DNA of 5,493 bases from Desulfobacteraceae bacterium (GTDB taxonomy: Bacteria > Desulfobacterota > Desulfobacteria > Desulfobacterales > Desulfobacteraceae): assembly GCA_011390435.1 (NCBI GenBank), contig JAABSK010000190.1, positions 1 to 5,493 on the forward strand, read 5' to 3'. This document shows, in pieces, positions 1-5,493 of this stretch. Every line of letters begins with the position of its first letter. Position 1 is the stretch's first letter. The notes under the pieces were generated by a model. The model was not told the DNA's origin and made no database searches. It saw nothing but the letters and a program-made list of their open reading frames with translations. A program made the position numbers and the translations under genes.

Positions 1-470
1 CACTGCTTGCCAAAAATGAATCCTCCTATCGCCGCTCTGCAGAGGTGATCCAAGCCCAGCTGGCAGAAGCCGGAGTTGATGCAAAGATTACCCTGATGGA
101 TCCCAGTTCCATCAGGGCGCATTATAAAAAAGGAGAGCACCAGCTGGCAGTTCGATCCTATGAGTGGGAAAATGCCGATATTCTGGAGTGGTTTTTCAAT
201 TCCAAACGCATGGGATATCCCAATGCAGCCATGTGGCATGACAATGAATCCGATTACCTGATGCACAAAGCCATGACCCGGTCCCGTACCCAGGAAGAAC
301 GGGTGGCAAATTTCACGGCCTACCATACCTATCTGCTGAACCGGTATGTATGGGCCCCCTTTTATCAGCCGGGTACGGTTTTTGGTGTTGGCAAGCGCGT
401 GGTGCTGCCGGAAAAAAGTCTGACCAGAAAATTCATGAACATCAGTATCCTGGACTGGGATATCCAATAA
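1..470 (+). CDS. ABC transporter peptide-type solute-binding protein, C-terminal part (5' end outside window)
   Basis: This is the extracytoplasmic ligand-binding subunit of the importer encoded just downstream. The frame is open from the first complete codon at position 3 to the TAA at 468-470, giving about 155 residues. The GTG at 45 is not a real start, because coherent family-like sequence (LLAKNESSYRRSAEVIQAQL) runs through it from upstream. The visible part resembles the C-terminal lobe of SBP_bac_5 proteins: an amphipathic helix with 'IQAQLAEAGVDAKI', then a strand region, 'MWHDNESDYLMHKAMTR', and the closing 'YVWAPFYQPG' followed by a Trp-containing end (LDWDIQ). Family members are usually 500-550 residues, so about 70 percent lies outside, including any signal peptide or lipobox. 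Known members bind di- or oligopeptides, nickel chelates, glutathione or sugars; nothing here settles the ligand. It is the first visible gene of the operon. Confidence 0.88.
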   Translation, partial: LLAKNESSYRRSAEVIQAQLAEAGVDAKITLMDPSSIRAHYKKGEHQLAVRSYEWENADILEWFFNSKRMGYPNAAMWHDNESDYLMHKAMTRSRTQEERVANFTAYHTYLLNRYVWAPFYQPGTVFGVGKRVVLPEKSLTRKFMNISILDWDIQ

Positions 471-485
471 CCGCATGATCCATTG

Positions 486-512
486 CCTTCCGGCCTGTAA
501 TGGGCCGGAAGG
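486..512 (+). promoter_or_regulatory. Perfect intercistronic stem-loop between binding protein and dppB
   Basis: CCTTCCGGCC (486-495) pairs exactly with GGCCGGAAGG (503-512) around the 7-base loop TGTAATG. The stem starts 16 bases after the binding-protein stop and is not directly followed by a U run; TTATTTT begins only at 521. It therefore looks more like an mRNA-stabilising or partly attenuating hairpin than a full terminator. In other importer operons, such as malE-malF, a structure at this place lets the binding protein be made in excess over the permeases; the same role here is inferred. Confidence 0.6.
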
Positions 513-547
513 GTCAACCCTTATTTTAACCGGAGAAAAAAACACCC

Positions 548-1474
548 ATGTGGCAATTTGTGTTACGCCGTCTGTTATTGATGATTCCGATATTTTTTGT
601 GCTGTCGGTCATTATTTTTTCTCTGATCCATATTGTGCCGGGCAACCCCATAGACAATCTGATCGGCCCCGGGATGACCAAGGCACACGAGCAGAAGCTC
701 ATCGAAAAATATCACCTGGACAAACCGCTTCCGGTTCAATACGGTATCTGGCTGGCCAACCTGTTCAAAGGGGACCTGGGTACATCCATCATTGAAAAAC
801 GGCCGGTGACCGAACTGCTGCGCCACCACCTGCCATACAGCCTCTCCCTGGGGCTTACGGCCATTGCCCTGTCCTTTGTTCTGGGGGTTTCCATGGGCAT
901 CTTGTCCGCTGCGGCAAAAGATACCTGGATCGATCATATGGCCATGGTGGTGGCGCTGTTCGGGGTCACCATTCCGGCTTTCTGGCTGGGATTGATTCTT
1001 ATCCTGATTTTTGCCGTGTGGTTGAACCTGCTGCCCGTTTCAGGGTCAGGCACCCTGGTTTCTCTGATTCTGCCGGCGGTCACGGTGGGGTTGGGCGGTG
1101 CCGGCCTGATCGCACGCATTACCCGGGTATCCATGCTCGAGGTGGCATCCAAAGACTTTATCGTGATGCTCCACGCCAAAGGGTTGGGGAAAAAGGCGAT
1201 CCTGTTGAAACACATATTGAGAAATGCCCTGATACCGGTCATTACCATTCTGGGTCTCAGGATCGGATGGGTCCTGGGAGGAACGGTGACTGTGGAAATC
1301 GTATTTGCACGTCCGGGGCTGGGCCAGATGTTGATCACCGGTCTTTTCAGACGGGATTATCCGGTGATTCAGGGATCCATGCTGCTGTTGGCCATGGGTA
1401 TCGTGTTGGGCACGTTTCTGGCCGATGTCCTTTACGCGTTTACCGATCCCAGAGTAAGGGATCAGCACCAATGA
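548..1474 (+). CDS. dppB: ABC transporter permease, DppB/OppB type
   Basis: This is the first inner-membrane channel subunit of the peptide-class importer, expected to pair with the DppC-like permease. It has 308 residues, normal for the family (about 305-340). The ATG at 548 is preceded by GGAGA at 532-536. The N-terminus is typical: 'VLRRLLLMIPIFFVLSVIIF' forms TM1 (about 9-29), followed by the family signature IVPGNP (29-34) and the 'YHLDKPLPVQYGIWL' linker. Further membrane segments lie near 97-120, 133-160, 168-190, 229-249 and 276-297. The cytoplasmic EAA loop that docks on an ATPase is at about 201-231 (AKGLGKK...RNALIPV). The C-terminal family motifs 'TVEIVFARPGLG' (248-259), RRDYPVIQG (268-276) and DPRVR (300-304) are present. 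It sits 77 bases after the binding protein. The peptide class is clear; the substrate is not, so the symbol denotes family only. Confidence 0.93.
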   Translation: MWQFVLRRLLLMIPIFFVLSVIIFSLIHIVPGNPIDNLIGPGMTKAHEQKLIEKYHLDKPLPVQYGIWLANLFKGDLGTSIIEKRPVTELLRHHLPYSLSLGLTAIALSFVLGVSMGILSAAAKDTWIDHMAMVVALFGVTIPAFWLGLILILIFAVWLNLLPVSGSGTLVSLILPAVTVGLGGAGLIARITRVSMLEVASKDFIVMLHAKGLGKKAILLKHILRNALIPVITILGLRIGWVLGGTVTVEIVFARPGLGQMLITGLFRRDYPVIQGSMLLLAMGIVLGTFLADVLYAFTDPRVRDQHQ

Positions 1475-1497
1475 CCAGTTTTCAACAACTGTTTTGA
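1471..1497 (+). other. Eight-codon mini-ORF with strong translation-start context at the dppB/dppC junction
   Basis: An ATG at 1471 overlaps the dppB stop as ATGA, and AAGGG at 1456-1460 lies 10 bases upstream, so this is the best-looking ribosome start at the junction. It encodes only MTSFQQLF before TGA at 1495-1497. The dppC frame is one base off. It could be a coupling leader that feeds ribosomes to dppC, or the true dppC start separated by a one-base loss in the T run 1492-1495. Confidence 0.45.
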
Positions 1498-1508
1498 TTA
1501 ACGCCAGA

Positions 1509-2414
1509 ATGGATGCAAAGCGAGCGATTATGGAAACCCATCAGGACCAGGAATCGATCATTCCACCGGCCAACCGGTGGATCAGACGGGTGAAAAAAAT
1601 AAAGTCGAACAAAGCGGGCCTGCTGGGGGCGTTTATTATTGCCGGTCTTATCCTTGTGGCCCTGACAGCGGATCTGATCTCCCCCTATTCTTACAAAGAG
1701 CAGGACCTGACCATGATGAACAGTCCGCCGTCAACCGAACACTTTATGGGTACGGATGAATTCGGCCGGGACGTGTTCAGCCGTATCCTCCACGGATCCA
1801 GAATATCGGTTTATGTCGGGGTGGTTTCCGTGGGCCTGTCGGTGTTGCTGGGATCGCTGCTGGGAGCCATTGCCGGATATTACGGGGGGCTGCTGGACAG
1901 GGGCCTTTCTTTGATAACGGACCTGACCTGGTCCCTGCCCGAGATCCTGGTGGCACTTTTGCTGGTTGCCGTGGTGGGTGCCGGGGTAGAATGTGTGATC
2001 ATTGCCATTGCACTGACCTATTGGGCCCAATACGCCCGGCTGATCAGGGGGCAGATCCTGATGCTCAAAAACGAAATCTATGTGGAAGCCACCCGGTCCC
2101 TGGGGGCGACCGACTTTACGATTCTGTTCAAACATCTGTTCCCCAACGCCATAGCACCGGTCATTGTGGCCGCCACCATCGGTATCGGACAGGCCATTGT
2201 GCTGGAGGCCACTTTGGGATTCCTGGGCATGGGTGCCCAGCCCCCCACACCCAGCTGGGGGGCCATGATGAGCAACGGCACCGCCTACCTGTTCATTTCT
2301 CCCTGGGTGATCATCTTTCCAGGTCTTGCCATGATGATCACGGTGTTCGGCTTCAATCTTTTCGGAGACGTGCTGGTGGATATCATGGATATCCGGGAGG
2401 ATACCCTTAAATGA
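1509..2414 (+). CDS. dppC: ABC transporter permease, DppC/OppC type (start uncertain)
   Basis: This is the second channel subunit of the importer. From the ATG at 1509 it has 301 residues, close to the family norm of about 290-300. Visible features: a charged cytoplasmic N-terminus (NRWIRRVKKIKSNK), TM1 at about 36-58, the OppC/DppC N-terminal signature 'HFMGTDEFGRDVFSRI' (78-93), membrane segments near 98-124, 142-172, 217-241 and 264-290, and the EAA loop for ATPase docking at about 189-218 (YVEATRSLGA...FPNAIAPV). 'ATLGFLGMGAQPPTPSWGAM' (234-253) is diagnostic for the family. The start is unsettled: TTG 1494, ATG 1509 and ATG 1530 are all in frame and none has a good Shine-Dalgarno, whereas the out-of-frame ATG at 1471 does. 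The conserved part begins only around codon 20, so no domain depends on the choice. The stop overlaps the next start as ATGA (2411-2414). Confidence 0.9.
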   Translation: MDAKRAIMETHQDQESIIPPANRWIRRVKKIKSNKAGLLGAFIIAGLILVALTADLISPYSYKEQDLTMMNSPPSTEHFMGTDEFGRDVFSRILHGSRISVYVGVVSVGLSVLLGSLLGAIAGYYGGLLDRGLSLITDLTWSLPEILVALLLVAVVGAGVECVIIAIALTYWAQYARLIRGQILMLKNEIYVEATRSLGATDFTILFKHLFPNAIAPVIVAATIGIGQAIVLEATLGFLGMGAQPPTPSWGAMMSNGTAYLFISPWVIIFPGLAMMITVFGFNLFGDVLVDIMDIREDTLK

Positions 2415-3406
2415 CACTGCTTCGTCTTGAAAATCTCAGTGTGGAATTTACCACCCGTGACGGATGTGTAGAGCCGCTGAACCGCATCGGTTTCGATCTC
2501 GATGATGGTGAAATATTAGGACTTGTGGGAGAGACAGGTTCGGGAAAATCGGTTACAGCCCAGGCCATCATGGGCCTGCTCCCGTTTCTTGACGGCAGGG
2601 TGTCTCAGGGCCGGATTTTTTTCAAGGACGTTGATCTGCTCTCACTTTCTGAATCTGAATACCAAAAAATCCGGGGAAACCGGATCTCCTTGATTTCCCA
2701 GAACCCCATGACCTCTCTGGACCCTGTTTACAGGGTGGGGGACCAGATTGTGGAAGGTCTCAGACTACACCTGAATAGCACACGTTCAGATGCGGCAAAA
2801 AGGGCGAAGGCGGTAATGACATCATTGGGAATCGCCAATTCTGAAAAGGTTTTTTCGCAGTATCCACACCAATTGTCCGGAGGATTGAAGCAGCGGATTG
2901 TCATTGCCATGGGATTGTGCGCAGACCCGCAGCTGTTGATCGCTGATGAACCCACCACCGCACTGGATGTGACGGTTCAGGCCCAGATTATCGAGCTGTT
3001 CAAAAAAACCACCCGGGACAGGCATGTGGGTCTGATCATGATTACCCATGACCTGGGGGTTATCGCGCATTTATGTGACAAAGTGGTTGTCATGTATGCC
3101 GGCACCGTAGTGGAAAAAGGTGACGTCGCAACAGTATTCACAGATCCCGGACATCCCTACACCCTGTCGCTGCTGGGCTGCATCCCCACGTTCGGTATGG
3201 CACAAAAGACCCTGAATGCCATCCCGGGTAATGTGCCGAGTGTCAGAACCTTTCCCGGTGGCTGCCGGTATCATCCCCGGTGCTTTCAGGCAAAACCGGT
3301 CTGTGTGAAACACAGCCCTGAAACTATCCGGACATCAAAGGGGACCCAGGTGAAATGCCACATGTTCAGCCCTGATTGGAGAAAAGACCATGACCCTGTT
3401 GGTTGA
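2411..3406 (+). CDS. dppD: ABC transporter ATP-binding protein, DppD/OppD type
   Basis: This is one of two cytoplasmic ATPases powering the importer. It has 331 residues, typical for DppD/OppD. The start is well supported: GGGAGG at 2395-2400 lies 10 bases before the ATG, which shares ATGA with the dppC stop, implying translational coupling. The nucleotide-binding domain is complete: Walker A GETGSGKS (40-47), Q-loop Q97 in ISQNP, ABC signature LSGGLKQR (155-162), Walker B LLIADE (175-180) with catalytic E180, D-loop TALD and switch His213 (ITHD). The signature has Leu where Met or Gln is more usual, a conservative change. The C-terminal oligo_HPY region begins near GHPYT (247-251) and ends with four cysteines, C285, C291, C298 and C316. 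That pattern has been linked to an iron-sulfur cluster in some DppD proteins; a cluster here is inference. The last 17 bases overlap the next gene. Confidence 0.94.
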   Translation: MTLLRLENLSVEFTTRDGCVEPLNRIGFDLDDGEILGLVGETGSGKSVTAQAIMGLLPFLDGRVSQGRIFFKDVDLLSLSESEYQKIRGNRISLISQNPMTSLDPVYRVGDQIVEGLRLHLNSTRSDAAKRAKAVMTSLGIANSEKVFSQYPHQLSGGLKQRIVIAMGLCADPQLLIADEPTTALDVTVQAQIIELFKKTTRDRHVGLIMITHDLGVIAHLCDKVVVMYAGTVVEKGDVATVFTDPGHPYTLSLLGCIPTFGMAQKTLNAIPGNVPSVRTFPGGCRYHPRCFQAKPVCVKHSPETIRTSKGTQVKCHMFSPDWRKDHDPVG

Positions 3407-4361
3407 CGTTCAGCATCTGTCCAGATTTTTTTACCTGACAGGCGGGTTGCTGCAGCGCAGAATCGGTGAAATCAAAGCAGTAAATGATGTCAGTTTTTCC
3501 ATCTCAAAAGGGGAGACCTTGGGGGTCGTTGGGGAATCCGGATGCGGCAAATCAACCCTTGCCAGGCTGGTGTTAAGCCTGATCCGGCCCACCAGCGGGC
3601 AGATCTTCTTTGACGGCCAGGACATAACCCGCATGGGGAAAAAACAGCTGCGGGCATTGCGGGCAAGGATGCAGATGGTGTTCCAGGACCCCCATTCCTC
3701 CCTGGACCCGAGAAATTCCATCTACCGAAGCCTGGAGGAGGTGTTTAAAATTCAAAAAAAAGATATCCCCGGAAAACAGATAAATGAGAGAATACATGAG
3801 CTGCTGGGCATGGTGGGTCTAAAACCTGAGCACTGCCGGGCCTATCCCCATCAGTTGTCCGGCGGTCAAAAACAGCGTGCGGTCATTGCCAGGGCCCTGG
3901 CCCTGGTGCCTGAATTCATGATACTGGACGAACCCACTGCGGCTCTGGATGTCTCTGTGCAGGCACAGATCATCCTTTTGCTCCAGGAACTGGGGGAGCA
4001 GTTCGGCATGACCTATCTGTTCATTTCCCACGACCTGGCCCTGGTGGATTATTTCTGCCAGAGAATCATGGTCATGTATCTGGGACAAATTGTGGAAATC
4101 ACCCAGGCAGACCTGTCACGGCAGCAGCCGGCCCATCCCTACACAAAAGTACTCATGGACAGTGTGTTTGTGGCGGATCCCGGCGTAAAAAAAACCATCC
4201 CTGCACTTGAAGGAGAAGTACCCAGCCCGTTTGATCTTCTCCGGGGATGTGCATTTGAAAACCGCTGTAAATATGCCCGCCCCCTGTGCAAAGAACAATC
4301 TCCGGAACTTCTTGAAATCCAGACGGGAAAATTTGTGGCATGCCATTTTCCGTTAAGCTGA
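3390..4361 (+). CDS. dppF: ABC transporter ATP-binding protein, DppF/OppF type
   Basis: This is the second cytoplasmic ATPase, expected to form a heterodimer with the DppD-like protein. It has 323 residues, normal for DppF/OppF. GGAGA at 3378-3382 sits 7 bases before the ATG, inside the end of dppD. All ATPase motifs are intact: Walker A GESGCGKST (48-56), Q99 in FQDP, signature LSGGQKQR (156-163), Walker B FMILDE (176-181) with E181, TAALD, and His214 (ISHD). The short insertion before Walker A ('YLTGGLLQRRIGEIKAVNDV') is the usual OppF/DppF N-terminal mark. The C-terminal oligo_HPY region starts at AHPYT (248-252) and carries four cysteines, C287, C293, C300 and C318, in GCAFENRC...C...ACH, matching its partner. 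It is the last gene of the importer operon. I see no convincing terminator in the roughly 75 bases after its TGA. Confidence 0.94.
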   Translation: MTLLVDVQHLSRFFYLTGGLLQRRIGEIKAVNDVSFSISKGETLGVVGESGCGKSTLARLVLSLIRPTSGQIFFDGQDITRMGKKQLRALRARMQMVFQDPHSSLDPRNSIYRSLEEVFKIQKKDIPGKQINERIHELLGMVGLKPEHCRAYPHQLSGGQKQRAVIARALALVPEFMILDEPTAALDVSVQAQIILLLQELGEQFGMTYLFISHDLALVDYFCQRIMVMYLGQIVEITQADLSRQQPAHPYTKVLMDSVFVADPGVKKTIPALEGEVPSPFDLLRGCAFENRCKYARPLCKEQSPELLEIQTGKFVACHFPLS

Positions 4362-4439
4362 ACTGCTTGAGATACAATTGATAACTGCTAGTGGTAAACA
4401 AAACGCATTTCTTAAAGATGGATGTGATTATTTTCAGGG

Positions 4440-4713
4440 GTGCAATGCCCTGCGGACCGTCTGTGCCGTCTGTGCCGGCTGACAGCATGAGAATCCCGGA
4501 GGTTCCGGCCAATGCCATGGCCCCGGCCACATAGATATGCCGGATCTGGTCCAGGTCCAGGTCAGTTTCCCCTGCACGCAGCCGGCTGCCGGAGATGTGC
4601 AGGTGCCTTGCCACACAGGTTTCCGGTGCCACCTCCCCTACACCGGCGTCAAATATGGCCCGGCCGGTCTGTTTGTGGAATTTTCCCGGTTGTGTCTGAT
4701 GTTTCATATTCAT
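4440..4713 (-). pseudogene. Remnant of a MOFRL-family glycerate 2-kinase with a large internal deletion
   Basis: Read on the - strand from ATG 4713, the first 65 or so codons look like the N-terminus of the MOFRL/GckA-type glycerate 2-kinase: 'GRAIFDAGVGEVAPE' (17-31), 'CVARHLHISGSRLRAGETDL' and 'DLDQIRHIYVAGA' (53-65), where intact enzymes continue into GAGKA. Here the sequence jumps straight to 'MALAGTSGILMLSAGTDGTD' and GP (66-87), which matches the late part of the enzyme that normally reads GTDGTDGPTDAAGA. Full-length members are about 420-450 residues, so roughly 300 or more are missing between the halves. After GP the expected AAGA and the C-terminal TGPTGTNV-type motif are absent; the frame runs on without similarity into the 3' end of dppF. 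Intact enzymes phosphorylate D-glycerate to 2-phosphoglycerate; this remnant cannot. It is convergent with dppF. The identification rests on motif recall, not a search. Confidence 0.66.
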
Positions 4714-4870
4714 ATGCCACCAGGGAGTTTCAGCTGTCAGTTTAAGGGGTATCGGCCGGATTCTTCAAGGTTCATGACGTTGATATCACATTTTTGGCGC
4801 CGGCCTTCAACCTCGGTTTTTTTTGGGTGTGTCAACTGCTGCCGTGCACCTCATTTTTTTGTTTTGCCGG
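4714..4870. other. Intergenic stretch between kinase remnant and antitoxin promoter
   Basis: I see no gene here on either strand. It contains GGCCGG (4754-4759), which could pair with CCGGCC (4800-4805), an eight-T run at 4817-4824 preceded by a short imperfect CCGG/TCGG hairpin, and a seven-T run at 4854-4860. On the + strand these could weakly terminate read-through from upstream before the antitoxin promoter. No stem is strong enough to call a terminator. TGTCAAC at 4830-4836 is one arm of an inverted repeat whose other arm covers the promoter's -35 box. Confidence 0.4.
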
Positions 4871-4899
4871 TTGACAGACAATGGGTTGGCATCTAAAAT
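4871..4899 (+). promoter_or_regulatory. Sigma-70-type promoter of the antitoxin-toxin pair
   Basis: A perfect -35 box TTGACA (4871-4876) is separated by an optimal 17-base spacer from TAAAAT (4894-4899), one mismatch from TATAAT. The predicted transcription start is near 4906, leaving a leader of about 33 bases before the ATG at 4939. This is the strongest promoter-like sequence I noticed in the window and indicates that the downstream pair is transcribed on its own, not from the importer operon. Confidence 0.78.
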
Positions 4900-4909
4900 A
4901 TACCGGAAG

Positions 4910-4917
4910 TTGGCCAA
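4910..4917. promoter_or_regulatory. Candidate operator palindrome TTGGCCAA just after the transcription start
   Basis: TTGGCCAA is an 8-bp perfect palindrome about 5-12 bases after the predicted transcription start. GTTGGC occurs at 4909-4914 and also at 4885-4890 within the promoter spacer, 24 bases apart. Ribbon-helix-helix antitoxins commonly repress their own operon by binding repeats over the promoter, so this position suits such a site. The assignment is inferred from position and symmetry only. Confidence 0.3.
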
Positions 4918-4938
4918 TTGTAAAAGAAGAGGTATAAG

Positions 4939-5250
4939 ATGCAAAGTGCGACCCTGCATATCAAGGTAAAACCGGAAGTTGCCAAAGGACTCAAGAATCT
5001 GTCCAGAAAGAGAGAGACGTCAGTCGGCGAGCTTGTGAGACAGGCTGTTTTATCATGTTATCAGCTTGATCTTCTTGACCTCAATCAATCCCAGAAGCAG
5101 GCGGTTTCCGCATTTCAAGGTGGTTATATCAGCATTGGAAAGCTGGCGGAGGAAATGGGAATGAATGTTCTGGATATTCGTGCCTGGCTTGATGAGCACG
5201 ATCTTTTGCAGAACAATTCCTTTCAGGAAAGTGATATGGAAAATGCCTGA
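4939..5250 (+). CDS. Ribbon-helix-helix / UPF0175-like antitoxin candidate
   Basis: This is a 103-residue protein likely to be the antitoxin of the overlapping PIN-like gene. The start is firm: AGAAGAGG at 4925-4932 lies 6 bases before ATG 4939. The N-terminal segment (about 3-45) looks like a ribbon-helix-helix fold: a short strand (ATLHIKVKPEV), then helix 'AKGLKNLSRKRETSVGELV', with a turn at TSVGE before a second helix (ELVRQAVLSCY). The second part (about 52-88) resembles UPF0175 and similar antitoxin helices: 'KQAVSAFQGGYISIGKLAEE' then MGMNVLDIRAWLDEHDL, the 'yxxGxiSxgkxAEexGmsxxxxxxwLxexg' pattern. The acidic tail (QESDMENA) could contact the toxin. Its stop overlaps the next start by 8 bases, implying coupled translation. 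Expected role: neutralise the nuclease and repress the operon. The function is inferred from architecture and neighbours; a stand-alone DNA-binding regulator is the alternative. Confidence 0.78.
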   Translation: MQSATLHIKVKPEVAKGLKNLSRKRETSVGELVRQAVLSCYQLDLLDLNQSQKQAVSAFQGGYISIGKLAEEMGMNVLDIRAWLDEHDLLQNNSFQESDMENA

Positions 5251-5493
5251 GAAAGGCTGGTTCTTTGACACCGTTTCCCTGTGCAATTTTTTGTTGTCTG
5301 ATGCTGAAAATGTGCTTGAACACAGATACAGGAGAAAGGCATGTATTACCGGGGAAGTCTATGATGAAATCTGTGCCGGATTTGTAAAATATCCGGTATT
5401 GAAAAAGATTGAAACGTTACTGAACCGGAAAATATTTTCCCTGGTTTCTTTATCTGCAGACGACAGACGGTTGTACACAAGTTTAATAGCATG
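5243..5493 (+). CDS. PIN-domain-like toxin candidate, N-terminal part (runs off the window)
   Basis: The frame opens at ATG 5243, inside the end of the antitoxin gene, and stays open to the window edge (83 complete codons). The N-terminus MPEKGWFFDTVSLCNFLLSD fits the first strand and helix of a PIN nuclease, with acidic D9 at the metal-binding position and N15 in the NFL motif. 'LEHRYRRKACITGEVYDEI' (25-43) matches the second conserved block, strand plus helix, with E42 as the likely second acidic ligand. PIN toxins of the VapC/DUF3368 type cut RNA, often tRNA or rRNA; the later acidic residues would lie beyond the window, so catalytic competence cannot be judged. AGGAAA (5225-5230) is 12 bases before the ATG, a rather long spacing; GTG 5231 in the same frame is an alternative start. 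The 8-base overlap with the antitoxin is typical of such pairs. Confidence 0.72.
   Translation, partial: MPEKGWFFDTVSLCNFLLSDAENVLEHRYRRKACITGEVYDEICAGFVKYPVLKKIETLLNRKIFSLVSLSADDRRLYTSLIA

Noticed and set aside
45..47. GTG as a start codon of a short binding protein
   Set aside because: The reading frame and family-like sequence continue upstream to the window edge, and no Shine-Dalgarno precedes it; this is an internal valine codon.
1018..1497. Open frame of 159 codons on the + strand within dppB
   Set aside because: It is a shadow of dppB, rich in Gly, Arg, Ser and His as expected for an off-frame reading, with no domain or start signal.
4361..4389. Direct repeat AACTGCT at 4361 and 4383, with a third copy at 4834
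   Set aside because: Seven bases is short, one copy begins on the last base of the dppF stop, and the spacing is irregular; chance is the simplest explanation.
4153..4440. Continuation of the - strand frame into the end of dppF
   Set aside because: After GTDGTDGP the translation loses any resemblance to the kinase and overlaps the well-supported dppF; it is read-through of a broken gene.
4799..4824. Possible Rho-independent terminator (CCGG...TCGG stem before eight T)
   Set aside because: The stem has only three Watson-Crick pairs plus a wobble pair around a 9-base loop. The T run is good but the hairpin is too weak to call.
4826..4860. Second possible terminator (GGTG...CACC before seven T)
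   Set aside because: Four Watson-Crick pairs plus wobble pairs, with a TCA gap before the T run; not convincing.
4537..4896. Open frame of 119 codons on the + strand opposite the kinase remnant
   Set aside because: Its composition is irregular, there is no Shine-Dalgarno and no recognisable domain; the opposite strand explains the openness.

Overview
The window carries most of a peptide-type ABC importer operon on the + strand, followed by a decayed gene on the - strand and the start of a small toxin-antitoxin-like pair on the + strand. There are no rRNA or tRNA genes, no CRISPR array and no insertion sequence. The moderate GC content, the clean Shine-Dalgarno sites and the protein style would fit a Gram-negative bacterium, perhaps an anaerobic deltaproteobacterium (Desulfobacterota). 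That placement is an impression and not a demonstrated assignment.

Region 1 (1-4361): the C-terminal part of a solute-binding protein (SBP_bac_5 type) is followed by two permeases (DppB- and DppC-like) and two ATPases (DppD- and DppF-like). This is the complete five-part layout of a dipeptide/oligopeptide/nickel-class importer. The binding protein captures the ligand outside the membrane, DppB and DppC form the channel, and DppD and DppF hydrolyse ATP on the inside. The genes are packed tightly, with the stop/start overlap ATGA at dppC/dppD and a 17-base overlap at dppD/dppF. The one real gap, between the binding protein and dppB, holds a perfect 10-bp stem-loop. The start of dppC is odd: a well-placed ATGA start with a good Shine-Dalgarno opens only an 8-codon reading frame, while the real dppC frame lies one base away.

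Region 2 (4362-4870): no intact gene. The - strand holds a remnant that I read as a MOFRL-family glycerate 2-kinase. Its N-terminal segment is joined directly to the late GTDGTDGP motif, so about two thirds of the enzyme is missing, and its C-terminus is gone too.

Region 3 (4871-5493): a near-consensus sigma-70 promoter drives a 103-residue protein with a ribbon-helix-helix-like N-terminus and a UPF0175-like C-terminal half. It overlaps by 8 bases a PIN-domain-like protein that runs off the window. The arrangement matches an antitoxin-toxin operon. Symmetric elements around the promoter are candidate autoregulatory sites.

Most of the window is ordinary. The points worth a second look are the dppC start, the collapsed kinase gene and the RHH/UPF0175-PIN pair.
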